Numbered from the stretch's first letter, positions 16,995-26,365 are shown. The stretch: DNA of 64,000 bases from Temperatibacter sp965603205 (GCA_965603205.1 CBFDCC010000009.1:1-64000), one strand, 5' to 3'. Program-made: numbers and translations. The notes: generated by a model not told the origin, from the letters alone.

Positions 16995-18128
16995 ATGAGT
17001 GATCTCAGCATTGAAATGGTAACAGACAAAGCGAGCTTAAAACGTTTCATTCGGTCACCTGACGCTCTGTATAAGGATGACCCAAATTTCATAAAGCCCT
17101 TAACTATTGAGCGTATGGAAGCCTTTTCAAAAGACAAGAACCCTTATTTTGAACATGCGAAGGGTGAATATTGGATTGCGGTCAATGACGGCAAAGATGT
17201 GGGGCGCATATCAGCACAAATAGATGATCTTGCCCAAGAAAAATGGGGTCCAAACCTAGGCCATTTTGGTTGTTTTGAAGCTGACTGTGAAGAAACGGCT
17301 CTCGCATTATTTGACACAGCAAGTAACTGGTTAAAGGGTCATGGCATGACCCGTGTTCAAGGGCCTTGGTCCTTGTCGGCTAACCAAGAGGCTGGCATGC
17401 TCGTTGATGGATTTGATACCCCACCCTATGTGATGATGCCCCATGGCAGGCCTGAGTATGATGGCTGGGCTAAATTATATGGCTTTGAAAAGGCTAAGGA
17501 TCTTTTCGCGTATGAACGCCCCACTAACAGAGATATTCCATCAACATTTCTACGTCTTTCTAAAATGGCTGAACGCAGTAAGAAAACGCACTTACGCACC
17601 ATTGACATGAAGAATTTCGATGAAGAGCTTAAGGTTATATTGGACATATTTAACGAAGCTTGGTCGGATAATTGGGGATATGTACCCTTAACAAAAGCAG
17701 AGGGTGCCCATACAGCGGCGTCACTTAAACCAATAGTGAAACCACATCGCACTTTTATATATGAATATGAAGGTGAACCTGTTGCCTTTATCCTAGTTAT
17801 ACCAGACATTAATGATTACTTAGCCGACCTTGACGGTAAGTTATTTCCTCTTGGTATCTTCAAACTGTTATGGCGTATCAAATTTGGTAAAGAGAAACGC
17901 CACAGAACCCCACTAATGGGCATGAGAAAAAAGATGCAGAAGTCTCCCCTAGGAGCTGCCATGCTATTCAATATGTTTTATCAATGCATTTTAAACATTA
18001 GAGCGCGTGGCTGTGAGCATTCAGAAAGCTCGTGGATATTAGAAGATAATGAGGGTATGAACAACATATTGGTCGGCTCTGGAGCTACAATATATAAAAC
18101 CTACAGAATTTATGAGAAGACATTATAG
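16995..18128 (+). CDS. cerS: GNAT-fold N-acyltransferase, probable bacterial ceramide synthase
   Basis: 377 residues of a large GNAT-like family usually annotated as N-acetyltransferase. It reads IRSPDALYKDDPNFIKPL near the start, VQGPWSLSANQEAGMLVDG near 122, and EAWSDNWGYVPLT near 220; the last third has the second GNAT lobe. In Caulobacter a member of this family encoded in the sphingolipid locus (CC_1154) is the ceramide synthase that N-acylates 3-ketosphinganine from acyl-CoA; it is unrelated to eukaryotic ceramide synthases. Its place at the end of the transport operon matches that arrangement. The gene overlaps the convergent flavin reductase by six bases at its 3' end. Confidence 0.75.
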   Translation: MSDLSIEMVTDKASLKRFIRSPDALYKDDPNFIKPLTIERMEAFSKDKNPYFEHAKGEYWIAVNDGKDVGRISAQIDDLAQEKWGPNLGHFGCFEADCEETALALFDTASNWLKGHGMTRVQGPWSLSANQEAGMLVDGFDTPPYVMMPHGRPEYDGWAKLYGFEKAKDLFAYERPTNRDIPSTFLRLSKMAERSKKTHLRTIDMKNFDEELKVILDIFNEAWSDNWGYVPLTKAEGAHTAASLKPIVKPHRTFIYEYEGEPVAFILVIPDINDYLADLDGKLFPLGIFKLLWRIKFGKEKRHRTPLMGMRKKMQKSPLGAAMLFNMFYQCILNIRARGCEHSESSWILEDNEGMNNILVGSGATIYKTYRIYEKTL

Positions 18129-18635
18129 ATCGGTAATTGTGGCCCAATCGCCATCAGCGTAGAGCAAAGGCTTAACTTGATCACCACCACAAGTGCGGAC
18201 CCCAAGCACTTCACCGATTACTATGCCGTGACTGCCCGTATCCAGAATACTTTTAACCTCGCAGTCAAAGCTGACAAGCGCATCACCTAACACAGGAGAG
18301 CCTGTTATATGCTCCCCCCAAGCATCACCATTGAAGCGATCATCCTCGTCACCACCTAGCATTCCAGCAAAGCGCATAGATAATTCTTTATGATGAGTGG
18401 CAAGCACGTTAACGCACATAATACGACTATTAGAAATGGCTTGGTAGGCATAACCTTGCCTGTTAATACAAGCAAGCAACCGTGGTGGCTCAGCAGATAG
18501 GGAACAAACTGCTGTGGCCGTTAGCCCAGCTTGCATCCCTTCAAACTTTGTTGTCACGATATTAACTGCACCACCCAAGCGGCGCATACCTTGTTTAAAA
18601 TTAGCTGGTGACATTATCAACTTTCCTATAGCCAT
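18123..18635 (-). CDS. flavin reductase-like FMN-binding protein
   Basis: 170 residues of the HpaC/RutF-type flavin reductase family: FKQGMRRLGGAVNIVTTK at the start, GLTATAVCSLSAEPPRLLACINR near residue 37, and a C-terminal GEVLGVRTC with a hydrophobic core. The family binds FMN and passes NAD(P)H electrons to free flavin for partner monooxygenases. No oxygenase lies next to it, so the partner is unknown. An internal ATG (MSPANFKQ) is an alternative start. Tail-to-tail overlap with the ceramide synthase gene (six bases) leaves no room for a terminator. It lies downstream of flgL on the same strand with a 66-base gap. Confidence 0.85.
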   Translation of the reverse strand: MAIGKLIMSPANFKQGMRRLGGAVNIVTTKFEGMQAGLTATAVCSLSAEPPRLLACINRQGYAYQAISNSRIMCVNVLATHHKELSMRFAGMLGGDEDDRFNGDAWGEHITGSPVLGDALVSFDCEVKSILDTGSHGIVIGEVLGVRTCGGDQVKPLLYADGDWATITDL

Positions 18636-18701
18636 GTTAAAGACGCTGCGCCAATCTACATAGTAAATGACACGGCTGCAAATATAATAACAAAAATAGG
18701 T

Positions 18702-19622
18702 TTAGATAAAGTCAAGCAATGACATACGAGACATTGATCCAATAGCACGATATGATGCTTCCAGTGCTAGTTGATCATTATTTAATTTAGTAATTGCCTC
18801 AGCAATATCAACGTCTTCTATACTAGAAATAAACGATTGCAAGAATAGCGTCGTATCTTCATGCTGCTCATTCACAACATCTAAACGCTCATAAGACAGA
18901 CCATTACTTACCTGCATCTGCTGAAGATTATCAATAGCAGTATCGAGCTTACCTAATTGAGTTTGCAAGAAATCCCATTCAGTAGTAGCCAATTGACCCT
19001 CGATAGCTGTGGTATTTTTATGATAATCATATAGGTCATGCATCACCTGATATATTTCTGTGCCAGCGTCACTAGCGAGCAAGCCAAACTCTAAATCAAC
19101 ACCGTCAGCTATACGGGCCTGAAACGATACAGATGCATCATCAAACGCATCTGAAACGCTCCCTTTTGCTAATAATTCATCAAGATTGTCAACATTCACA
19201 GGTTGAGTTCCTGTATTAGCACCAGAGAAAAGATACGTGCCGCCAAAGTTTGTATTCAGTGAGCTATTAACAAATTGAAATGTCTGATTTAGAACCCCAT
19301 CAAAACCCTCTGCTTGATTATTAGCAAGCGAGACACGAATATTGTCTTGCAAGCTACGCATAGAATCCAACATACCCCCTAATTGCAGATCATTAGCATC
19401 AAGTTTACCGCGAACAGTCGTAATGGTCTGCTGATATGTTTCAATGCGTTGGCTAAATGATTTAGCGCCTAAGACCGTCGACGTATCCCCAGCAAGCCCC
19501 TGAAAATCATCGGCTCTTTTACCAGTGGTAATTTGTTGCTGTGCTTCAAAGACACGGGCTTGATTCGAGGTAATGCCGCGCAATAAGAGCTGTTGCTGTC
19601 CAAAACTAGATATACGTGTCAT
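18702..19622 (-). CDS. flgL: flagellar hook-filament junction protein FlgL
   Basis: 306 residues in the flagellin/FlgL family: an N-terminal coiled helix (RGITSNQARVFEAQQQITTGKRADDF), a variable middle, and a C-terminal helix ending NNDQLALEASYRAIGSMSRMSLLDFI-like, split here as NDQLALEASYRA and SRMSLLDFI. FlgL (HAP3) forms the second ring of the hook–filament junction outside the cell and is secreted by the flagellar type III system. It follows flgK by 28 bases on the same strand, the normal order. Sequence similarity to true flagellins is possible, but its position next to flgK makes FlgL the sound call. Confidence 0.92.
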   Translation of the reverse strand: MTRISSFGQQQLLLRGITSNQARVFEAQQQITTGKRADDFQGLAGDTSTVLGAKSFSQRIETYQQTITTVRGKLDANDLQLGGMLDSMRSLQDNIRVSLANNQAEGFDGVLNQTFQFVNSSLNTNFGGTYLFSGANTGTQPVNVDNLDELLAKGSVSDAFDDASVSFQARIADGVDLEFGLLASDAGTEIYQVMHDLYDYHKNTTAIEGQLATTEWDFLQTQLGKLDTAIDNLQQMQVSNGLSYERLDVVNEQHEDTTLFLQSFISSIEDVDIAEAITKLNNDQLALEASYRAIGSMSRMSLLDFI

Positions 19623-19650
19623 CTAACTATCCTTTATAAACCCTATAGAC

Positions 19651-21774
19651 TTATATATTTATTAACGTGTCATACATTTCTTGTGCAGAGGAGAGCACTC
19701 TAGCCGCCGCTCCATAGGCATTTTGATATACAATTAGATTTGCAAGTTCTTCATCTAAGTTCACACCGCTAGCTTCTGATTTGCGTTGAAAAAGCTCACT
19801 TTTAAGCGCATCATTATCTTGTTCTAATGACTCTGCACGCTTAGCCATAAGGCCCGCATTACCGAGAAACTGTGCGGTATATTGAGACATGGTCACGTTT
19901 GTAGCTTTCAACTCACCCGCGTCAGAAAACAACACTAAGCTGGTCTCTAGGTTTTGCAGAGCAAGTGCACCGCGCTGATCACCCGCTGCAACCGCAACAT
20001 CACCCACCACAGCTGTCTCATCAAAAGCGCTGAGCGCTAGTAAAGAAGGGTTATCACTAAGGTCTTCCATTACTAATGCTTTTTTTGCAGCATCAACTCG
20101 GAATTTGTCGTCAAGGCCGAATGCACTAGAAAATGTTTTGGTTGTGCTGCCCATCTGCGTGTTATCCGAAACTAACTGAACACTGACACCACTAACAGTA
20201 CCATTATTTTCCCAATCTAGTTTGCCAGAACTATCTAGTGAATATGTTACATAAGCACCAAGGCCTGCAACATCATTCAGCAAGTTAACAACATCACCCA
20301 TTGTTGTATCTCCAGCACCGATTGCCACTGTAACGGTTGTTAACTCTGCATTTTCAGAGCTTAGCACCCGAAATGTCATTTCCTCACCAGCAGTAAGGTT
20401 ATTCAGGTCTGTGGTTACAAAACCAGTCTCGTAAATACCAGGCTCGCTAGCGCGTACCATATCATTCATACCAAAGAAATGAGAAAAACCTCTGCCGCCG
20501 CGGTCCGATGGTGTGGTCGTATCATCTGCAACGATAGCGCCATGCGCCGAATTGGTTGCAGTCAGTGTCATAACACCATTTGTTAGCGCTAATGTTCCAT
20601 CGCCTCCTAATCCAGCATTCACATCACTGATTAATTTAGTGAATGTATTTGGAGATGGTGGCGCGGCATCAAAATCAACTTGATGTGTAGCTACTATTTT
20701 TTGATTGGCGTCCACTACTGCAAAATTAACAATACCCGTAAACCCTGTGGCATTATTACCTGAGATAGCCGTTACCTTACCCTCAAGTACATTTGGGGGC
20801 GGCGCAGCAGAAAATCCATTATGAACTTCATTCAACTGATCCATCACATTAGCAGTTAATTCGCCCAACGTTACTGATAAATCACGCAACTGCGTGTCAC
20901 GCACTTCAATAAGACCGCGCAATTCACCTGACTTAATATGTCCATTTAAATCACGTGGTGTAACGACAGCTTCTAACGTATCTGGATCAACAACCGCGAC
21001 CTGAATAGGTGGGAAATAAGTGCCCGAGTTAACAATACCCGGCGCAGCGTATGTTAGCTGAGACAAACTTTCATCCACCAAAGTCACACCCGAAGTTGTT
21101 GAAACGCGAATTTTGCCGTCATCCATGTTTCTTACTTTAATGTCCATCAATGTGGATAATTCATTAAGTGCAGTATCGAGTTGCCCTTGTAGACCTCCGG
21201 TTTCTTTACCAAGAAGTTTTTGCAGCCCTAACAGGGGGTTTATCTCATAAATTCGTTGCAGCAGATCATTAGCATCTGCTACTTTTTCTTTCATCTGTTC
21301 ACTAGCATCAGAACGCAATGTTTGAATTTCATTTTGTATTAATGAACCTGTATCCAGATAGCTTTGAACCTCGGACAATGTTTGCTGCCTGCGCAGCACA
21401 TCAGATGGGTTTAGTGCAAGATCTGCAATAGCAGTAAAAGCTTTATCCATACGACCTGATAATGATGTCGTGGCATCAGGACGACCTAACAAGCCCTGAA
21501 CACGGCTATGAAACTGACTTTCAATAGTATATTCTGCCGTATTAGAATTTGCGGTACGATGAGCTACCTCTAAAAATTCATCAACTACACGATCAATTCT
21601 TCCAATTTGAACACCATTAGTTGATCCCTGTACAACAGATGATTCTTGGCTAACAACCAAGCGAGCATAACCAGGTGTATTCACATTAGCTATATTGTTG
21701 GATGTGACCTGCATAGCACTCTGATTTGTAAACAAACCAGATAGTGATGTGTTAATGATACTGTTTAAAGACAT
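19651..21774 (-). CDS. flgK: flagellar hook-associated protein FlgK
   Basis: 707 residues with the FlgK layout. The N-terminal rod/hook motif SMQVTSNNIANVNTPGYAR appears here as MQVTSNNIANVNTPGYARLV near residue 20. A long variable centre carries the exposed domains, and the C-terminal GVNLDEELANLIVYQ is near residue 673, followed by AYGAAARVLSSAQEMYDTL. FlgK (HAP1) is the first junction protein between hook and filament. At 707 residues it is somewhat longer than the E. coli protein (547), the excess being in the middle. A sigma-54-type promoter lies about 200 bases upstream, consistent with late flagellar class control in Caulobacter relatives. flgL follows. Confidence 0.95.
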   Translation of the reverse strand: MSLNSIINTSLSGLFTNQSAMQVTSNNIANVNTPGYARLVVSQESSVVQGSTNGVQIGRIDRVVDEFLEVAHRTANSNTAEYTIESQFHSRVQGLLGRPDATTSLSGRMDKAFTAIADLALNPSDVLRRQQTLSEVQSYLDTGSLIQNEIQTLRSDASEQMKEKVADANDLLQRIYEINPLLGLQKLLGKETGGLQGQLDTALNELSTLMDIKVRNMDDGKIRVSTTSGVTLVDESLSQLTYAAPGIVNSGTYFPPIQVAVVDPDTLEAVVTPRDLNGHIKSGELRGLIEVRDTQLRDLSVTLGELTANVMDQLNEVHNGFSAAPPPNVLEGKVTAISGNNATGFTGIVNFAVVDANQKIVATHQVDFDAAPPSPNTFTKLISDVNAGLGGDGTLALTNGVMTLTATNSAHGAIVADDTTTPSDRGGRGFSHFFGMNDMVRASEPGIYETGFVTTDLNNLTAGEEMTFRVLSSENAELTTVTVAIGAGDTTMGDVVNLLNDVAGLGAYVTYSLDSSGKLDWENNGTVSGVSVQLVSDNTQMGSTTKTFSSAFGLDDKFRVDAAKKALVMEDLSDNPSLLALSAFDETAVVGDVAVAAGDQRGALALQNLETSLVLFSDAGELKATNVTMSQYTAQFLGNAGLMAKRAESLEQDNDALKSELFQRKSEASGVNLDEELANLIVYQNAYGAAARVLSSAQEMYDTLINI

Positions 21775-21981
21775 GCTAAACTCCCCATTTCATGACTAGA
21801 CATTGAGGAAACTTTTGCTTAGTGGGGTGAAATATCTGCCCGTACTTATTAAATTCTCGCAACAGCACATCAGCCATTAGAGGCAAACAGTCCATTGATT
21901 TCATTAATAAATATAACATACTAGTCATTCTTTCATCTCACTTGCCCTCTATGGGGTTGCATTTCATTCTCCCTTACATAC

Positions 21982-21997
21982 GCAAAGGTCATGCCAA
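21982..21997 (-). promoter_or_regulatory. sigma-54-type -24/-12 promoter upstream of flgK
   Basis: On the minus strand the sequence reads TTGGCATG-ACCT-TTGC, close to the consensus TTGGCACG-N4-TTGC, with the usual 10-base gap between GG and GC. Transcription would begin near 21970, leaving a leader of roughly 195 bases before flgK. Caulobacter-type hook and junction operons use RpoN with FlbD/FliX. The rest of 21775-22045 shows no gene. Confidence 0.65.
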
Positions 21998-22045
21998 GAT
22001 GAAAAACATTAGAAAATTGATAGTATAAAGTAGCTTAGAGGTTTC

Positions 22046-22663
22046 TTAAACAAGTCCCAATTCATGTGCCTTGCGTAGAATTTCTCTATTCTGTTGCGCG
22101 CCTAATCGCTCTCGCAGCTCCCTTAAATGAAAGGACACTGTCGGTAAGGCAACATCAAGCTCATAGGCTATCTGCTTATTACTATAGCCCTTATGTAGCA
22201 GGAGTAATACTTCCATGTTCCTAGGAGGAAGCACTAGCGCAGGGGCGCTCGTCTCTAACACTGCAGCAATACTTGGCGATGAATAAGGACGACCAGCTTC
22301 TAATGCTTCTACGCCCAACAATATTGATTCCACGGGATCAATTTTCGAGACAATTACTTCAAAACCAAGTGAAATGGCCTTAAATATTTGATTACTATTT
22401 GTCTCACCCGTTAAAACCATATAACGGCAATTATGCTGCTCAATTGCTATTAATGTTTTCAGTTCCAAACCATAACCATCAGGTAAAATAATATCGAGGA
22501 GAATAATATCATATTGAATAGATTTAATACGCTGAGTAGCCTCGCGAACAGAACCAACTGTTTCAACGAAATCTACACTCAAATTACTCTCTAATAAGAA
22601 TTTAAGTCCGCCCATGATAATTTCATGGTCGTCTACTATCAAAATTCTTCTACCCTTGCCCAT
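22046..22663 (-). CDS. LuxR/NarL-family response regulator
   Basis: 205 residues. The receiver domain (about 1-120) begins RRILIVDDHEIIMGGLKFLL and has the phospho-acceptor aspartate in DIILLDIILPDGYG; the conserved lysine is in VIVSKIDPVE near residue 107. The C-terminal LuxR helix-turn-helix (about 142-205) reads MEVLLLLHKGYSNKQIAYEL then PTVSFHLRELRERLG. It starts 18 bases after the histidine kinase gene and on the same strand, so the two form a two-component pair. The target is unknown; the flagellar genes downstream are one candidate but the gap there contains its own promoter. Confidence 0.93.
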   Translation of the reverse strand: MGKGRRILIVDDHEIIMGGLKFLLESNLSVDFVETVGSVREATQRIKSIQYDIILLDIILPDGYGLELKTLIAIEQHNCRYMVLTGETNSNQIFKAISLGFEVIVSKIDPVESILLGVEALEAGRPYSSPSIAAVLETSAPALVLPPRNMEVLLLLHKGYSNKQIAYELDVALPTVSFHLRELRERLGAQQNREILRKAHELGLV

Positions 22664-22681
22664 TTTGAAATCCTATGAATT

Positions 22682-25075
22682 TTATTTTTTTTGTGTAAAT
22701 AAATCTATATCAAATAGCTCAGAGCGCACAGGCTTATATAAAATGCCGTCCAAATGCCCCTCGGCCCATTCACGCATAGTAATAGATACATCACTAGTTA
22801 AGCCTATAACAGGCACATCATTAACACCAACTGACATACGCCTTATTACATTATCGCGACTACTACCAAAAACAGTATCCAAATCTATCAAAACAGCGCT
22901 AACCCCTTCAATATATTTAGTGGTTATTTGTGCAGAAAAATTTATTTGTGCCCTTATAGCGTCCAATTGCACTGCCGGTACAAGAAATAGCTTTTGCTGA
23001 TCAGTCTGCACTGGCTGAATTGGTAAACGAACCTCGATTGTTGAACCCGAACCAATCTCTGAGCTAATATGCAGTCCTCCCCCCAGTCGCTCTGCTATAG
23101 ACTGACATGATCTATAACCAGTACCGCTACCCTCTATATATTCATCCTCACGGTATCTAGTGTTTAATATTTTAGATAACTGCTCCACGCCGTCAGGTGT
23201 AATACCACCACCAGAATCTTTAACTTGGAACCTGATACTGTCTTTGGCATATCTAATGGCAATAACAATAGTCCCACTACTGGTAAATTTAATAGCGTTA
23301 CTCACCAAATTAGCAATGATACGATAAAGCAGTGTAAAGTCACTAACGAAGCTACGGTCTGCACGACCAAGGACAATTAATTTCAGATTCTTTTGATTAG
23401 CCATTGGAGCAAATATCATCTCAATGGATGACATCAGCTGATCTAATGATTTATACCCTAGGGCTAACATCTTTGTTGTATGCCCAATTGTCGAAGCTGA
23501 AGCGAGTGTTGTACTAATCACACCACTAAGATGCGAAGATGCAGATTTAAGCATATTAATGATTTGTTCAGGCACCTGATCAATCTTGGCGCGTTCAAGA
23601 AATTGCGTTGCCGTATTCAATGCAACGATAATCTGCTTACTATCATGTCCAGCCGCGTGAATTAATGAGCTTTGATCGTTTAGGTTTGCATATGCTTCTG
23701 CTTTTTCTTGCGCTAAATTTCTTGCCCGTCTTGATGCATCCAGTGCATCCCGCAGGCTTTCATTCAACTGCAACTGTGTATCAACGGAATTTTCCTGTAT
23801 CTTCTTTAAATCTAACCCCAAGGCAATGGTAATGAGCATAGCCTCGACTAAACCTACAGGTCCAAACCATCGCCAGTGATCTGGCAAGGTAGGAAAAATA
23901 TTGAAGGTCGCAAGCACTGTATAACTAATAAATAAGCCCAATATGGAAAAGGCAATAACAAGTGGGATATAAACGCTTCCATATCTTTTAGAAGCCTCCA
24001 TCGCCACAACAGGCAGTATCAGTGATGACAAACCCGTCACGCCCCATGCAGCATAAGTGGCTATTACTCGCATTTTTTCGCCAAAATAAGGCACTGTAAT
24101 AAGTAACATTATAATTAAAAAAGACACGACGATGGTCAATTTCAATAAGCGATCAAAACGCGGAAAACTTATTTCTGTCCTCATAAAAACACGGGCAAAC
24201 TGCATCGTGAAAATTACAAACAGGCACTTTGCAAATTCAGAGGAAAGCTGTCCTAGCATCCGAGCATCGCTAAAAATATAAATACTCGCATAACCCGCCA
24301 TGTAGATGGACTGATATAAAAATAAAAGCTCAGCTATTGTGATATATAAAAAAACTGAACGCCGCGTCATGACCAGCATGACCCCATTAAAAAATACCAG
24401 TGCAAAAATGCAACCTGCTACCAAGGCCATCATTACTGCTTGTCTTCCAATAAGGGCACTTAAATTATCTTCTGTTTTAATAGACAAATTCATATAGGTA
24501 GAACTAGTATCCGCAAAATATACGCCGATCACCTTCTCTCTGCCAGGTAGCATATAAATTTCAGATGCATAAGAACTATAGCGATTCCAATTGAGTCTTT
24601 TTTCTTCAAGACTACTATCTGAATATGTCTCAAAAAGGTTATTCCTATTTATTTCAAATAACTTTATATGTTCTAGTGAGTTACGGTCCGTAGAAAACAC
24701 CCATTTACCGGGTCTAATGCCTTCATTCTTCACGCGGACCATTACTAAAATCGGTTTTGATGATGAACCAAATTGAATACGGCTAAGGTCAATTTTTTTT
24801 AAATTTTTAGTTGCTCTGACAACCTCTGCAAATTCTAACTTACCTTCATATCCTGTTTGAAAACGTATGAATGGACGTAAATAAGGCGCATCCTTACCTG
24901 GCACCAAAGATACAATCGGCAATTCATTCATCCATGCTGTATCAACCCCGCCAGCATCATCTGATTGCGCCGCTACAGCTATGGACAGGCATGAGATAAA
25001 AAATAGCATAAGCCCTGCACAGCATATCAAACTATACTGCTGCCAAATCAATCGCTTATCAATTAACCAATTCAA
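22682..25075 (-). CDS. 7TMR-DISM sensor histidine kinase with a C-terminal pseudo-receiver
   Basis: 797 residues. A signal/anchor segment (about 15-36) precedes a periplasmic DISMED2-type carbohydrate-binding-like domain (about 60-200). Seven membrane segments (about 212-420) are followed by a coiled coil (430-468) and a kinase core: the phospho-accepting His477 in AAGHDSKQ, N-box NLVSNAIKFTSSG, G1 DSGGGI and G2 GSGTGYRSC. Residues after about 680 look like a receiver fold with LIDLD, GLTSD and YKPV, but the acidic pair expected at its start is absent (LFLVPAVQ). It is therefore probably a degenerate receiver. The signal sensed outside the cell is unknown. The partner regulator is immediately downstream. 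Confidence 0.9.
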   Translation of the reverse strand: MNWLIDKRLIWQQYSLICCAGLMLFFISCLSIAVAAQSDDAGGVDTAWMNELPIVSLVPGKDAPYLRPFIRFQTGYEGKLEFAEVVRATKNLKKIDLSRIQFGSSSKPILVMVRVKNEGIRPGKWVFSTDRNSLEHIKLFEINRNNLFETYSDSSLEEKRLNWNRYSSYASEIYMLPGREKVIGVYFADTSSTYMNLSIKTEDNLSALIGRQAVMMALVAGCIFALVFFNGVMLVMTRRSVFLYITIAELLFLYQSIYMAGYASIYIFSDARMLGQLSSEFAKCLFVIFTMQFARVFMRTEISFPRFDRLLKLTIVVSFLIIMLLITVPYFGEKMRVIATYAAWGVTGLSSLILPVVAMEASKRYGSVYIPLVIAFSILGLFISYTVLATFNIFPTLPDHWRWFGPVGLVEAMLITIALGLDLKKIQENSVDTQLQLNESLRDALDASRRARNLAQEKAEAYANLNDQSSLIHAAGHDSKQIIVALNTATQFLERAKIDQVPEQIINMLKSASSHLSGVISTTLASASTIGHTTKMLALGYKSLDQLMSSIEMIFAPMANQKNLKLIVLGRADRSFVSDFTLLYRIIANLVSNAIKFTSSGTIVIAIRYAKDSIRFQVKDSGGGITPDGVEQLSKILNTRYREDEYIEGSGTGYRSCQSIAERLGGGLHISSEIGSGSTIEVRLPIQPVQTDQQKLFLVPAVQLDAIRAQINFSAQITTKYIEGVSAVLIDLDTVFGSSRDNVIRRMSVGVNDVPVIGLTSDVSITMREWAEGHLDGILYKPVRSELFDIDLFTQKK

Positions 25076-25169
25076 GTTTCCGCCCCTTAATATTTAAGCA
25101 CAGTCTGCCATCACAACCTAGACTATGCAATAAGAAGTCGGATTATAGGGAGAAAAGAAGGCCTAGAAG

Positions 25170-25251
25170 CCTAAGACAGCCCTTAAGTATTCCTTATATA
25201 TAACAATAGATTGCATCTAGTTTACACCCGCCTTCTAGCAAAAGGGCAGGC
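25170..25251 (+). repeat. left copy of an ~80-bp inverted repeat flanking the diguanylate cyclase
   Basis: Aligned without gaps against the reverse complement of 26553-26634, the first 74 bases match at 67 positions by my count, starting CCTAAGACAG at the outer edge. Identity fades inward after about 80 bases. The copy also carries its own fold: GCATCTA (25213-25219) pairs with TAGATGC (25258-25264) around an inner CGCCT/AGGCG stem. The outer flanks do not match each other. Confidence 0.9.
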
Positions 25252-25294
25252 GTCGGATAGATGCACATAAAATGTGAGTATAATCTATAAAAAG

Positions 25295-26365
25295 TCAGAT
25301 TGTTATATAGGACCCTTTATGTTTCTTTGACAAATACATCTTCTTATCAGCGTCTTTCAAAAGTTCTTCATCCTCTTTAGGAGAATCTATATCGGATAAT
25401 GAAATACCTATACTGATTGAAAATTTTTCATATTTCTTTTCAAACGCCTTTATTATTTTATTACAAACAGCAACCGCCTTATCTAGACTACAATCCATAA
25501 AAACAATGCAGAACTCATCACCCCCGTAACGGCAACCAACGTCTGTTGTTCTAATATTATTCAAGATGATACACCCGATACTTTCTAATACTTCATCACC
25601 CTTGACATGCCCCAACTTATCATTAATTTTCTTAAAGTTATCAATGTCAAAGTAGGCTAAAGCTAAACTAGAAGAGCGACGATGGCTTAAAGCTAACTCT
25701 CTTTTAAGAACTGTCTTCATTTCCCCTTGATTATTGAGTTTGGTTAAAGGGTCTTCCTTAGCTAGCCTTTCCAAGCGAACTGTTCGTTCCGCAACCTGTT
25801 CTTCAAGATTAGTTGCATATTCTTCTGTTTTCTTTTTAGCATTTTCTATTTCTTGAACAAGATTGTCAATATAAGTATCGAACACAAGTGTGGTATCAAA
25901 TGTAATCAATTTTTCAAGTGCCGAAAGAGTACCCTTCAACACAGTTTTTTGTTTAATGTTCTTTGTTAATGTAGCGATAATTAATTCTTTTAAAGACAGC
26001 ACCGCTGAAAGATAAAGTTTTGGCTCAACACCAATTCTTTTATGAACCATGCCGATCCGCAATCTGTTATTGACATATTGTTCATCATAAACCCCTGAGA
26101 ATAAATCAATAATATAACGTCTTTGTGCAGCGCGTAAGCGGGCTAGTGTATCGGCATCCCCAATCAATAGCGCGATTTCGTCAATAGCAGTTTGTTTTTT
26201 ATAAAAAACATCTACAATCTCATCTATATTTTCTTCGATTATGGGTTTGCTTTTTAAAAGCAGGTCCAACTCATCCCCCCCTACGTATAATAGTAGCTTC
26301 CTGCTGGCAATTTCAGCGTCATTGATTTTCATTTGCTCAAGTAAAGATTTTTCGACACGTTCCAT
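25295..26365 (-). CDS. globin-coupled diguanylate cyclase
   Basis: 356 residues. The N-terminal ~165 residues look like a globin-coupled sensor, with the expected proximal haem histidine at His108 in RIGMVHKRIGVEPKLYL. A coiled coil follows (about 172-203), then a GGDEF domain with an intact GGDEF motif at 281-285 and an inhibitory RxxD site (RTTD, 272-275) five residues before it. Such proteins (E. coli DosC type) make cyclic-di-GMP in response to oxygen or related gases. The gene is AT-richer than its neighbours by eye and is the only gene between two inverted repeats. The distal residue that sets ligand choice was not identified. Confidence 0.9.
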   Translation of the reverse strand: MERVEKSLLEQMKINDAEIASRKLLLYVGGDELDLLLKSKPIIEENIDEIVDVFYKKQTAIDEIALLIGDADTLARLRAAQRRYIIDLFSGVYDEQYVNNRLRIGMVHKRIGVEPKLYLSAVLSLKELIIATLTKNIKQKTVLKGTLSALEKLITFDTTLVFDTYIDNLVQEIENAKKKTEEYATNLEEQVAERTVRLERLAKEDPLTKLNNQGEMKTVLKRELALSHRRSSSLALAYFDIDNFKKINDKLGHVKGDEVLESIGCIILNNIRTTDVGCRYGGDEFCIVFMDCSLDKAVAVCNKIIKAFEKKYEKFSISIGISLSDIDSPKEDEELLKDADKKMYLSKKHKGSYITI

